Under the pieces are notes generated by a model. It worked only from the letters and a program-made list of their open reading frames with translations. It ran no database searches and had not been told where the DNA came from. A program made the translations under genes and the position numbers. A stretch of DNA of 64,000 bases from Persephonella sp964519345 (lineage in GTDB: Bacteria; Aquificota; Aquificia; Aquificales; Hydrogenothermaceae), in NCBI GenBank assembly GCA_964519345.1, contig CAZFKX010000020.1, positions 1 to 64,000 on the forward strand. The letters are read 5' to 3'. How positions within the stretch are numbered: the first letter of the stretch is position 1; every line of letters begins with the position of its first letter. This document shows, piece after piece, positions 16,352 to 24,951 of this stretch.

Positions 16352-16803
16352 AGATTTACTTGACAGCTTTTATTCTGCTTGTGCTTCAGTCTTCTATAGT
16401 TGTAAAAAACCTGTCTGTTATGAATTTTACACCGGATTTTCTTGTAATTCTGATAATTTTATACACCCTTAATCACGGATTGAAAGAGTCCCTAAAATTT
16501 TCAATATTTGTTGGTATTCTTCAGGATATGCTCAGTCCTGTCCCTACAGCCTTTAACTTTATCAGCAAACTTCTTCTTACAATACTTACATCCAGCGTAA
16601 AAAATAGATTTTTCTTAGGAGATATATTTATAAGATCAATTCTCATAATACTTTTATCAGTTATGGATATAGCTGTAAAAATCCTTTTAACATTTTTAAA
16701 AACAGGTATTTTTTATATTAATGTTTCATTTTTTGCATATATTTTTCTTAACTTTTTAATATTTTATATAGTGCAGATCTTAAATGAGAATAGACAGATT
16801 TAA
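16348..16803 (+). CDS. mreD: Rod shape-determining membrane protein MreD
   Basis: A 151 aa hydrophobic protein with about five membrane segments, the MreD layout. Sequence identity in this family is low; FTPDFLVILIILYTLNHGLKE and GILQDMLSP match the recognisable MreD core. Position between mreC and PBP2, with ATGA overlap to mreC and a 20-base overlap with the PBP2 gene, makes the call secure. Confidence 0.88.
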   Translation: MKIYLTAFILLVLQSSIVVKNLSVMNFTPDFLVILIILYTLNHGLKESLKFSIFVGILQDMLSPVPTAFNFISKLLLTILTSSVKNRFFLGDIFIRSILIILLSVMDIAVKILLTFLKTGIFYINVSFFAYIFLNFLIFYIVQILNENRQI

Positions 16804-18577
16804 TTTGTTGGTTATAGCTTTTTTACTGATCTTTCTGGTTTTGGCAGGGAGACTTGTGTATCTTCAAATTATGAAAGGAACATACTATAGAGAACTGTCA
16901 GAAAAAAATCACCTAAGACTGTTAACATTAAATCCTCCAAGGGGAAAAATTTATGATAGAAACGGTATTCTCCTTGCTTATGATGAACCTTCATACAATC
17001 TTTATGTTTTTCCTTATATAGTTAAAAAAAATTTAAAGGATCTCAAGAAAAATTTAAAAGAGATACTTGGAATAAAGCTTGACAAAAAAACTGAAGAAAG
17101 AATTAAAAAAGGCTTCGCGAGAAAGGTAATTATAAAAAAAGATCTTTCTGAAAAAAAGATAAAAATATTCTTTAATTACTCTTACCTTTTTAATGGACTG
17201 TTTATAGAGGTTCAGCCTAAAAGGATTTATACAGAATATGCAAAATATATGCCCCACCTTCTTGGATACGTTGGATACCCTTCTGAAAAAGATTTGAGAG
17301 AAGACCCTTCCTTATCCTCTGATATGTTGATAGGTAAACAGGGTGTTGAAAAGATCTACGACCGATATCTGAGGGGCAAGTATGGGGTCAAAGCCGTTGT
17401 TGTTGATGCTCTGGGGAGACTAAGAAAAGTCTTATGGGAGATTCAGCCGAAGAGAGGAAATGATATATACCTTACCATTGATGCAAGAATACAGAAGATA
17501 GCATACCAGGCATTTAAGAAATCAGGACAGAAATCGGGTGCTGTTGTTATCGTAAACCCTCAAAATTATGAGATCCTCGCTTTACTAAGCTATCCTCTTT
17601 ACGATATTCAGAAATTCTCAGATGGTCTTACAAAAAAAGAGTGGGATAAACTGATTAAAAATAAATATAAGCCTCTTTTCAATAAAGCTTTAAGTGGTAT
17701 CTATCCACCTGGATCTATATTCAAGATAATTGTTGGTCTTGCAGCACTTGAAGAAGGTGTTGTATCACCTTATCAGAAGATATTCAGTGGTGGATCTTTT
17801 GAGATAGGAAACTGGGTTTACAGAAACTGGGATCCTTCAGGATGTGGAAGTATTGATGTAAGACAGGCTCTTGAGATCTCCTGCGACACATATTTTTACC
17901 AGATAGGCCTTGATCTTGGAGCATCAAAAATATCATACTATGCCTATTTATTTGGTCTTGGAGAAAAGCTTAATCCTGAAATTGAAAAAAGAAGATCAAG
18001 AGTTCCTGTTCCAGAATGGAAAATGTCCGTTATAGGAGAGCCCTGGTTTCTCGGCGATACTGTTAACTACAGTATAGGTCAGGGGTTCCTTGCTATAACA
18101 CCTTTTGACGGTATAAAAATAATATCTCCTATAGCAAATGGCGGTAAGATTTATAAACCAAAACTTCTTAAGAGCTATTTTGATATGGACCTTCAGGAAC
18201 TTATTGAGACAAAACCGGAACTGATAAGAGAGCTTAATATAAAAAAAGATTTTATAAATGTTATAAAGAAAGGGCTTTATCTTGTTGTTTACGGTAAGAA
18301 AGGAACAGCAAAAAAGATGTCAGATCTGCCGGTTAAAAACGCAGGGAAAACAGGAACAGCTCAGGTGTTTAGGAAACCTGAAAAAGGCAAAAAGATAGAC
18401 AGATGGGACTTACAGAATCATGCATGGTATGTGGCATTTTTTCCTTACAAAAAGCCAAAATTTGCCGTTTCAGTTTTTGTTGAACACGGAATAGGAGGAA
18501 GCAAAACAGCAGTTCCTATAACAAAATCTATAGTAATGGAACTTTATAAAAAAGGACTTATAGATGAGACTAATTAG
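16784..18577 (+). CDS. mrdA: Penicillin-binding protein 2, transpeptidase
   Basis: Class B PBP that crosslinks elongation peptidoglycan, 597 aa. It has one N-terminal membrane helix (about residues 8-27), a dimerisation region with NPPRGKIYDRNG and the transpeptidase domain. Active-site motifs: Ser311-x-x-Lys314 in PPGSIFK, Ser366-Cys-Asp368 as the second motif and KTG at 522-524. Length and motifs are normal. It overlaps mreD by 20 bases and rodA by 14, so the tail of the operon is strongly coupled. Confidence 0.96.
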   Translation: MRIDRFNLLVIAFLLIFLVLAGRLVYLQIMKGTYYRELSEKNHLRLLTLNPPRGKIYDRNGILLAYDEPSYNLYVFPYIVKKNLKDLKKNLKEILGIKLDKKTEERIKKGFARKVIIKKDLSEKKIKIFFNYSYLFNGLFIEVQPKRIYTEYAKYMPHLLGYVGYPSEKDLREDPSLSSDMLIGKQGVEKIYDRYLRGKYGVKAVVVDALGRLRKVLWEIQPKRGNDIYLTIDARIQKIAYQAFKKSGQKSGAVVIVNPQNYEILALLSYPLYDIQKFSDGLTKKEWDKLIKNKYKPLFNKALSGIYPPGSIFKIIVGLAALEEGVVSPYQKIFSGGSFEIGNWVYRNWDPSGCGSIDVRQALEISCDTYFYQIGLDLGASKISYYAYLFGLGEKLNPEIEKRRSRVPVPEWKMSVIGEPWFLGDTVNYSIGQGFLAITPFDGIKIISPIANGGKIYKPKLLKSYFDMDLQELIETKPELIRELNIKKDFINVIKKGLYLVVYGKKGTAKKMSDLPVKNAGKTGTAQVFRKPEKGKKIDRWDLQNHAWYVAFFPYKKPKFAVSVFVEHGIGGSKTAVPITKSIVMELYKKGLIDETN

Positions 18578-19658
18578 ATCTTTTTTTAACAGATATGATC
18601 CTGTTATTTTTTTAATAGTGTTATCTCTACTTTTGTGGAGTGTTGTAAATATATACAGTGCAACATTTCATGAATACTCAATACTATATATAAAACAGGC
18701 CGTTTATGCCTTTATAGGGATTGTAATAATTCTTTTACTACCTTCGTTAGATTATAGAAAGATACTTAATACAGCCCCTTACCTTTATACTATAGGGCTT
18801 ATCCTTCTTATATCAGTCATATTTTTCGGTACAACGATACTGGGCGCAAAAAGATGGCTAAAACTTGGTTTTTTTATGATCCAGCCTTCTGAAATAATGA
18901 AATTCATAATTATCATTACAGTTGCATACATTCTTGAAAACAGTAAAAAAGTATCATTCTCAGAAGGTGTAAAAATACTCGTAATTTCTGCTGTACCTTT
19001 CATACTGATCATGAAACAGCCAGATCTGGGAACGGCAATAACTCTACTGATACCTGTTGTTACAATTCTTTTTCTTGCAAACTTAAATAAAAAGTATATA
19101 ATCGCAACAGTATCTATAATAATTATGAGTTCTCCTTTCATCTGGGAACATCTTAAAGAATACCAGAAGAAAAGAATTCTTGCCTTTTTAAATCCTGAAG
19201 CTGATCCTTTTGGAACAGCATACCATATATTACAATCAAAAATAGCAATAGGATCAGGCTATATATTCGGAAAAGGTTACCTACAGGGAACCCAGTCCAA
19301 ACTCTTCTTTCTCCCAGAACAGCATACAGATTTTATATTCGCAACTATCGGTGAGGAATGGGGATTTATTGCATCTTTTATTATACTTTCAGCATACCTT
19401 ATACTTGGACTGAGGATACTATATCTTGGAAGCAAGATTAAACACCACGGGGGAAAGTATGTATGTTATGGTTCAGGCGGTCTTATAACAATTCAGGCTT
19501 TCATAAATATAGCCATGACTGTAGGACTTGCACCAGTTGTTGGAATAACTCTTCCCTTTCTAAGTTATGGAGGAAGTTCTGTAGTTACTTTCTCTCTGAT
19601 TATTGGAACAGTTCTGAGTATAGTTTATACCCATAAAAAAGAAAAATTACATTTCTAA
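18564..19658 (+). CDS. rodA: Peptidoglycan glycosyltransferase RodA (SEDS family)
   Basis: Multi-spanning SEDS glycan polymerase that partners PBP2, 364 aa with about ten membrane segments. ILGAKRWLKLGFFMIQPSEIMK, a large periplasmic loop containing LPEQHTDFIFATIGEEWGF (with the conserved Glu) and the C-terminal PFLSYGGSS motif are hallmarks. It is the last gene of the mre operon and ends one base short of a hairpin terminator shared with the convergent rpmA gene. Confidence 0.97.
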   Translation: MRLIRSFFNRYDPVIFLIVLSLLLWSVVNIYSATFHEYSILYIKQAVYAFIGIVIILLLPSLDYRKILNTAPYLYTIGLILLISVIFFGTTILGAKRWLKLGFFMIQPSEIMKFIIIITVAYILENSKKVSFSEGVKILVISAVPFILIMKQPDLGTAITLLIPVVTILFLANLNKKYIIATVSIIIMSSPFIWEHLKEYQKKRILAFLNPEADPFGTAYHILQSKIAIGSGYIFGKGYLQGTQSKLFFLPEQHTDFIFATIGEEWGFIASFIILSAYLILGLRILYLGSKIKHHGGKYVCYGSGGLITIQAFINIAMTVGLAPVVGITLPFLSYGGSSVVTFSLIIGTVLSIVYTHKKEKLHF

Positions 19659-19680
19659 GCAGGCTTAAAGCCTGCTTTTA
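19657..19680. terminator. Bidirectional terminator between rodA and rpmA
   Basis: AAGCAGGC (19657-19664) and GCCTGCTT (19670-19677) form a perfect 8-base stem with a 5-base loop, followed by T residues. It overlaps both stop regions. Confidence 0.8.
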
Positions 19681-19935
19681 CGCATCAAGAGGATAAACGC
19701 TCACCACTTTTTTTCCTTTTGATGTCTCAAATTTAACCTTTCCATCTATAAGAGCAAACAGTGTGTAGTCATTTCCAAGTCCAACATTCTTTCCAGGATA
19801 TATCTTTGTACCTCTCTGTCTAACAAGTATATTTCCCGCCTTTACAACCTGACCATCGTATCTTTTAACACCAAGACGTTTACTAAATGAATCTCTACCA
19901 TTTTTAGCTGAACCACCGCTTTTCTTTGAAGCCAT
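19678..19935 (-). CDS. rpmA: 50S ribosomal protein L27
   Basis: Large-subunit protein near the peptidyl-transferase centre, 85 aa. The ASKKSGGSAKNGRDS start has the flexible N-terminus typical of L27, and GNILVRQRGTKIYPGKNVGLGNDYTLFAL is diagnostic. There is no Firmicutes-type cleaved N-terminal extension. It is 15 bases downstream of rplU, in the usual L21-L27 operon. Confidence 0.97.
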   Translation of the reverse strand: MASKKSGGSAKNGRDSFSKRLGVKRYDGQVVKAGNILVRQRGTKIYPGKNVGLGNDYTLFALIDGKVKFETSKGKKVVSVYPLDA

Positions 19936-19950
19936 ATCTTAATCCTCCTT

Positions 19951-20244
19951 TTAAGCCTTTATCTCTTTAATCTTAATTAATGTAAAAGGTTGTCTATGTC
20001 CATTTAACTTTTTGTAGTTTTTCTTTCTTTTAAAATGAAATACGAGAACTTTTTTATGCTTCCCGTGTTCCACAACTTCAGCTTCTACTTTCCCTTCTGT
20101 TTTTATATTTCCCTGATCATCCTTTACAAGTGAAGCTTCAATCTCTACAGTTTCTCCTACATTCACAGGCAGTTTTTCAACCTTTAAAAGCATTCCAGGT
20201 TCAACCTTGTACTGTTTTCCTCCTGTTTTTATAACTGCAAACAT
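19951..20244 (-). CDS. rplU: 50S ribosomal protein L21
   Basis: Large-subunit protein that binds 23S rRNA, 97 aa, normal size. FAVIKTGGKQYKVEPG at the start and the RKKNYKKLNGHRQPFT C-terminal motif are diagnostic. An AAGGAGGTAAATT site precedes the ATG. It is the first gene of rplU-rpmA; the upstream gap is AT-rich and should hold the promoter. Confidence 0.97.
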   Translation of the reverse strand: MFAVIKTGGKQYKVEPGMLLKVEKLPVNVGETVEIEASLVKDDQGNIKTEGKVEAEVVEHGKHKKVLVFHFKRKKNYKKLNGHRQPFTLIKIKEIKA

Positions 20245-20313
20245 AATTTACCTCCTTAATCTGTCTGAATAAAATGCAAAATAATATTTTATCACAAATA
20301 GATAGTTTTTCAA

Positions 20314-21531
20314 TTATGAGTGTTCCTCAAGCCATCTGTATGCAAGATATACAAATGCAGAGGAACCTTTAGATAAAACTTCCTCATCAATGTCAAAAAG
20401 TGGACTGTGGAGAGGTGCTGTTATCCCCTTTTTCTCATTTCTTATACCAAGTCTTATAAATGTTCCAGGAATTTTCATAAGATATTCCGAAAAATCCTCA
20501 CCTCCCATAGTTGGATGCTCAAGCTCAACGACCTTTTCATAACCAAAAAACTCTCTCAACATAGACATAACGAATTTTGTTGTAAGTTTATCATTTATTA
20601 CAGGTGGATTTCCTGATTTAAATGAAAATTCATAACTCGCTCCATAAGCAGAACTAATCCCTTTTACAGTATTCTCTATCCATTCGGGTATCTTATCCCT
20701 TAGATCTAGACTTAGAGTTCTTACGGTTCCTTCCATCTCAACAGATTCAGGTATAATATTTTCAGCAAATCCCCCATTTATCCTGCCTATAGTAAGAACT
20801 GCCGGATGCAAAGGATCAACTTTCCTACTGACTATATGGTGAAGAGCATTTATAACCTGTGCAGATACAAGAACAGGATCAACCCCTTTATGTGGTCTCG
20901 ATGCATGAGTTCCCTTTCCTATTATTTTTATTTTAAACACATCTGAAGATGCTAAAAAATGTCCTTCCTTAGTTCCAAATACACCTGATGGAAGCTCTGG
21001 AAAAAGATGTAGTCCAAATATAACTGAAACATCAGGATTTTTTAAAACTCCCTTCTGAATAAGAGTTCTTGCTCCCCTGCAGTCCTGTCTTTCCTCACAG
21101 GGCTGAAATATAAGTTTAACATTTCCTCTCAGATTTTCCTTTAACTGGACGAGCACTTTAGCAGCACCAAGAAGCATAGCAGTATGACCATCATGTCCAC
21201 ATGAATGCATGACTCCTTTTACCTTAGAGCTGTAAGGCTTTCCTGTCTTTTCCTCCATTGGAAGTGCATCCATGTCCGCCCTGAGAGCAACAGTAATATC
21301 ATGTTTTCCTTTTATTATTCCCACAACACCTGTCGTTCCACCAAAGTTCTGTATTACATGATCAACTCCAAACTCCCTCAGCTTCTCTGCAACAAACTTC
21401 CCTGTTCTGAACTCCTCAGATGAAAGTTCCGGATACTGATGTATCTGTCTTCTCCATCCTATTATCTGATCCTTTATGCTTTCAGTAAGATCTCTTATTT
21501 TTTCCTTTATATCTTCTCTCATTCTTCCCAT
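20314..21531 (-). CDS. M20D family amidohydrolase (N-acyl amino acid or hippurate hydrolase type)
   Basis: Zinc carboxypeptidase-like amidohydrolase of about 405 aa. The IHQYPELSSEEFRT start, MHSCGHDGHTAML metal motif, FQPCEE (with the catalytic Glu) and TMGGEDFSEY tail are typical of the amidohydrolase subfamily that removes acyl or indole groups from amino acids. The true substrate is unknown. The start is uncertain: ATG 21531 lacks a clear ribosome site, ATG 21522 has a weak one. It is transcribed divergently from the CBS gene, alone. Confidence 0.85.
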   Translation of the reverse strand: MGRMREDIKEKIRDLTESIKDQIIGWRRQIHQYPELSSEEFRTGKFVAEKLREFGVDHVIQNFGGTTGVVGIIKGKHDITVALRADMDALPMEEKTGKPYSSKVKGVMHSCGHDGHTAMLLGAAKVLVQLKENLRGNVKLIFQPCEERQDCRGARTLIQKGVLKNPDVSVIFGLHLFPELPSGVFGTKEGHFLASSDVFKIKIIGKGTHASRPHKGVDPVLVSAQVINALHHIVSRKVDPLHPAVLTIGRINGGFAENIIPESVEMEGTVRTLSLDLRDKIPEWIENTVKGISSAYGASYEFSFKSGNPPVINDKLTTKFVMSMLREFFGYEKVVELEHPTMGGEDFSEYLMKIPGTFIRLGIRNEKKGITAPLHSPLFDIDEEVLSKGSSAFVYLAYRWLEEHS

Positions 21532-21594
21532 CAAACAGATTGTTAAATAATTTAAATATTATAAATTAAAAGTATCAATATGGAGGGGTATAAG

Positions 21595-22014
21595 ATGGGT
21601 ATTAAAAATGTTTCAAGAAAAAATGTAGTTACAGCATCACCGGATACTCCTGTAAAGGAAATAGCAAAACTAATGAGAGACAGAAATGTGGGCTCCGTAA
21701 TAATAGTTGAAGAAAACAGACCTGTTGGTATTGTTACAGACAGAGACATAACTATTAGGGTTCTTGGAAATGATCAGCCTGCTGAGATACCTGTGAAAAA
21801 TATTATGACAGAAAATCCTGTAACACTTAAAGAGGACGAGGGTATATTTGAAGCTCTTGAAAGGATCAAAGATTTTGGAGTAAGAAGATTTCCTGTGGTT
21901 GACAACAAAGGAAATCTAACAGGTATAGTTACTGTGGATGATTTTGTTTATCTATTAGGTAAAGAGATGTCAGATATTGCATCTATAATCGAAAAAGAAG
22001 CACCAAACTTATAG
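21595..22014 (+). CDS. Tandem CBS-domain protein
   Basis: A 139 aa protein made of two CBS domains (about residues 5-60 and 70-130), a module that binds adenosine nucleotides and senses energy state. Motifs such as GSVIIVEENRPVGIVTDRDI and RRFPVVDNKGNLTGIVTVDD are typical. Start ATG 21595 is preferred because GGAGGGG lies about seven bases upstream; an ATG five codons earlier would overlap it. There is no effector domain, so the partner is unknown. Its 3' end overlaps the convergent glycosyltransferase by six bases. Confidence 0.88.
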   Translation: MGIKNVSRKNVVTASPDTPVKEIAKLMRDRNVGSVIIVEENRPVGIVTDRDITIRVLGNDQPAEIPVKNIMTENPVTLKEDEGIFEALERIKDFGVRRFPVVDNKGNLTGIVTVDDFVYLLGKEMSDIASIIEKEAPNL

Positions 22015-23007
22015 GTATCTTTTTACAGCTTTTAAAACTTTTTCGGCTGTTATATTTTTCATGCATTCAAATGTCCCTGTGGGGCATTTTTTATGCCCAT
22101 GAAGTCCACAGGGTCTGCATGTTACGTTTTCTGCCTCAACTACAGTACCGTTTCTATATGGATAAAAACCGAATTCCCTTACAGTAGGTCCGTATATATC
22201 AACAACAGGTGTATTGAATGAGACAGCTATATGAACAGGCGCCGAATCATTAGAAATTAAAAGCTTGGAATGTTTTATTATAGAAAAACTTTCCCTTAAA
22301 GATGTCAGACCTGTAAAATTCTTAACATTTTTCTTACCTTTTATATTTCCAACTATTCTTTTTGAAACTTCTATATCCTCTTTTCCTCCTATAATAACAA
22401 CATTTTCTCCCATATCTGAAAGTATATCTATAAGCTTAGAAAAACCTTCTTCCGTCCATCTTTTTGTTTCCCATTTTGATCCGGGTGCAACCGTTATATA
22501 ATCCTTACTCCTGAAACCTGTTTTTCTAAAAAGATAATCCTCTTTTTCAGATAGGAAAAGTTCCGGCATACTTTCTATTTTATCTTCCTCATATCTATCC
22601 AGTTTAGTAAGAAGGGATAAATTTCTTCTTATCTCATGTGTCCCATCAAATCTATGGGGAAGTCTGTCTGTATATAAGAATGAAAAACCTGCCCTATCAA
22701 ATCCAACTCTTTTTTTTATTCTTGAAAGAAAAAGGACGTAGGAAGCTCTGTGTGATCTATGGGGGGATAAAGCTATCTCATATTTTTCTTTTTTCAATCT
22801 TTTTATTAGAGATAATGTTGAATCTCTTTTTTTTTCAAAAATTATAAGTTTGTCAAGGTAGGGATTATTTTTAAAAACATCCTTCCCAAATGTTTTTGAT
22901 ACAAGATGTACTTCAGCCTCAGGATAGATTTTTTTTACTGACTTTACAACTGGTGTTGTAAGAATAAGATCTCCTAAAAAGGCTGTCTGCCATACCAATA
23001 TCTTCAT
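22009..23007 (-). CDS. Glycosyltransferase family 9, heptosyltransferase II type
   Basis: ADP-heptose:LPS heptosyltransferase family (WaaF-like), 332 aa. ILVWQTAFLGDLILTTPVV at the N-terminus, VAPGSKWETKRWTEEGF in the middle and LISNDSAPVHIAVSFNTPVVDIYGPT near the C-terminus are GT9 signatures. CRPCGLHGHKKCPTGTFECM matches the Cys-rich WaaF tail. It implies an LPS inner core, hence a Gram-negative envelope. It overlaps accA by four bases. Confidence 0.88.
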   Translation of the reverse strand: MKILVWQTAFLGDLILTTPVVKSVKKIYPEAEVHLVSKTFGKDVFKNNPYLDKLIIFEKKRDSTLSLIKRLKKEKYEIALSPHRSHRASYVLFLSRIKKRVGFDRAGFSFLYTDRLPHRFDGTHEIRRNLSLLTKLDRYEEDKIESMPELFLSEKEDYLFRKTGFRSKDYITVAPGSKWETKRWTEEGFSKLIDILSDMGENVVIIGGKEDIEVSKRIVGNIKGKKNVKNFTGLTSLRESFSIIKHSKLLISNDSAPVHIAVSFNTPVVDIYGPTVREFGFYPYRNGTVVEAENVTCRPCGLHGHKKCPTGTFECMKNITAEKVLKAVKRYL

Positions 23008-23948
23008 TTTTCCAAAAATTTACCCATAGAGTAAAATTTAGACTGTCTTTCCTCAACAAGCCTTTCAGGATCTTTATCAATAAGCATCTTAAGTGTTGAT
23101 CTTATGGCCCTCTTCATAAGTCTGAACATTTTTTCAGGCTGTAGATGTGCCCCTCCAAGAGGTTCGGGAACGATACAGTCAATGATTCCAAGCTCTTTTA
23201 GATCTTTTGCTGTTATTTTAAGGCTTTCAGCTGCGTCAGGAGCCTTTTCTTGAGATTTGAAAAGTATCGCAGCACATCCTTCAGGTGAGATAACAGAATA
23301 TATAGAGTTTTCAAGCATAAGAACTTTATCTGCAACACCAAGAGCAAGAGCTCCTCCGCTTCCCCCTTCTCCTATGACGGCTGCCACAATAGGAGTTTTA
23401 AGACTTCCCATTACCATTATACTTTCAGCTATAGCCTGTGACTGTCCTCTTTCTTCAGCTCCTATCCCTGGATAAGCTCCAGGTGTGTCTATAAAAGTTA
23501 TAACAGGTCTTTTAAATTTTTCTGCAAGCCTCATTATCCTTACTGCCTTTCTATATCCTTCTGGATGAGGCATACCAAAATTTCTTTCTATCTTGTCTTT
23601 TGTATCCTTTCCTTTTTCATGTCCAATAACGGCGACAGGTATTCCTTCAAAAAATGCAAATCCAGCTATGATAGCTTTATCGTCACCAAACCTTCTGTCT
23701 CCGTGAAGCTCTACAAAATCTGTAAATATACTCTTTATATAATCTACTGTGTGAGGCCTTTTTGGATGTCTTGCAAGCTGTACCCTTTCCCATGCAGAAA
23801 GTCTTTTTTGCTTTTCCCTTGCCAATTTTTTAAATCTCTTTCTTGCCTCAACAAGCTCTTTTAATACAGATTTGTTTCCCTTTTTAATTTCCTGTCTTAA
23901 TATTTTAATTTTTTCCGATAATGTCTGTATCTCTTTATCTATATCCAT
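23004..23948 (-). CDS. accA: Acetyl-CoA carboxylase carboxyltransferase alpha subunit
   Basis: Half of the carboxyltransferase that makes malonyl-CoA for fatty acid synthesis, 314 aa. An N-terminal helical segment (about 1-60) is followed by ARHPKRPHTVDYI, FGMPHPEGYRKA, TFIDTPGAYPGIGAEERGQ and VIGEGGSGGALALGVAD, the crotonase-fold signatures of AccA. It lies four bases downstream of the exchanger gene and overlaps the GT9 gene. The accD partner is not in this window. Confidence 0.97.
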   Translation of the reverse strand: MDIDKEIQTLSEKIKILRQEIKKGNKSVLKELVEARKRFKKLAREKQKRLSAWERVQLARHPKRPHTVDYIKSIFTDFVELHGDRRFGDDKAIIAGFAFFEGIPVAVIGHEKGKDTKDKIERNFGMPHPEGYRKAVRIMRLAEKFKRPVITFIDTPGAYPGIGAEERGQSQAIAESIMVMGSLKTPIVAAVIGEGGSGGALALGVADKVLMLENSIYSVISPEGCAAILFKSQEKAPDAAESLKITAKDLKELGIIDCIVPEPLGGAHLQPEKMFRLMKRAIRSTLKMLIDKDPERLVEERQSKFYSMGKFLEK

Positions 23949-23952
23949 ATCT

Positions 23953-24951
23953 CTACCCCATTGAGGTTACAGTTAAGTAAAAGTATGTTATATAAAAAAT
24001 AATACCAACTGAAAAGCCAAAAGGTATAAGTTTTTTATTTACGTATGAAAGTACGAGAACCAAAAAACCTGCAATAATAGCAAAGATACCTGAAACTAAA
24101 GCAAGTCCTTCTATATTCCAGTCTGTAAATATGATACCAAAACTGACAGGTATTGTACTTTGAAAAACCATAGCACCGCTAACATTTCCAACTGCGAGAG
24201 TATCTTTCCCCCTGAATACCCACAGGACACTATTCACTTTTTCAGGAAGTTCTGTTGCAACCGGAGCCAGCAAAAGGGAAAACAGAAGTGGCGAAAAACC
24301 AAAAGCTGTACTTATATGTTCTATCCCATGAACAAAAAGATGAGCTCCTCCAACCATTATAAAAAGAGCAAAAATAGACTGAAAACCAGCAATAATAAGG
24401 GGAGGATGTGGATTTTTAGGAGCAAAATAAAGATGCTCCGTTTCTTCCATATCCTCACTTTCACCTCTAAGCGTAAGGTAAACGTAAAGAACATAAAGCA
24501 TCAAAAGAAAAAAGGCTGTAAAAACTTTAAGGATATATATCTCATATGGAACAATAAAAAGGGCTACAGAATAAGCAAACAGGAAAAAAACGATATCTCT
24601 TCTAAGACCAACCTCCTCAAGATTTAATGAGAGGTCTCCTTTTTTGATAAAAGATCTTAGTAGAACTGTTAAACCAATAAGCGGTATTGCAAGTGTTGAC
24701 AGCATAAACGGAGCTCCAAGAATAGCTCCTATCCCTATCTCATGTCCTGCATTATCTGCAAAGAATATTATGGCTATAACAGGAAGTATTGATTCAGGAA
24801 GAGCCGTCCCCACAGCTGCAAGAACACTTCCTGTAAAGTTTTGTGAAAACTGAAGCCTGTGACCTATTGTTTCTATACCATTTGTGAAAAGTTCTGCAGC
24901 TATAAGAATAAGTCCAAGCCCCAGAACAAGAAGAAATATATCTAATATCAA
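23953..24951 (-). CDS. Cation/Ca2+ exchanger family membrane protein
   Basis: A 332 aa polytopic protein with about ten membrane segments and the two inverted alpha repeats of the CaCA superfamily: GSVLAAVGTALPESILP near residue 40 and LLAPVATELPEKVNS near 225. The acidic residue in each repeat is present, so cation binding is likely intact. The exchanged ions cannot be told. The start overlaps rpsA by four bases, so it is translated together with ribosomal protein S1. Confidence 0.85.
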   Translation of the reverse strand: MILDIFLLVLGLGLILIAAELFTNGIETIGHRLQFSQNFTGSVLAAVGTALPESILPVIAIIFFADNAGHEIGIGAILGAPFMLSTLAIPLIGLTVLLRSFIKKGDLSLNLEEVGLRRDIVFFLFAYSVALFIVPYEIYILKVFTAFFLLMLYVLYVYLTLRGESEDMEETEHLYFAPKNPHPPLIIAGFQSIFALFIMVGGAHLFVHGIEHISTAFGFSPLLFSLLLAPVATELPEKVNSVLWVFRGKDTLAVGNVSGAMVFQSTIPVSFGIIFTDWNIEGLALVSGIFAIIAGFLVLVLSYVNKKLIPFGFSVGIIFYITYFYLTVTSMG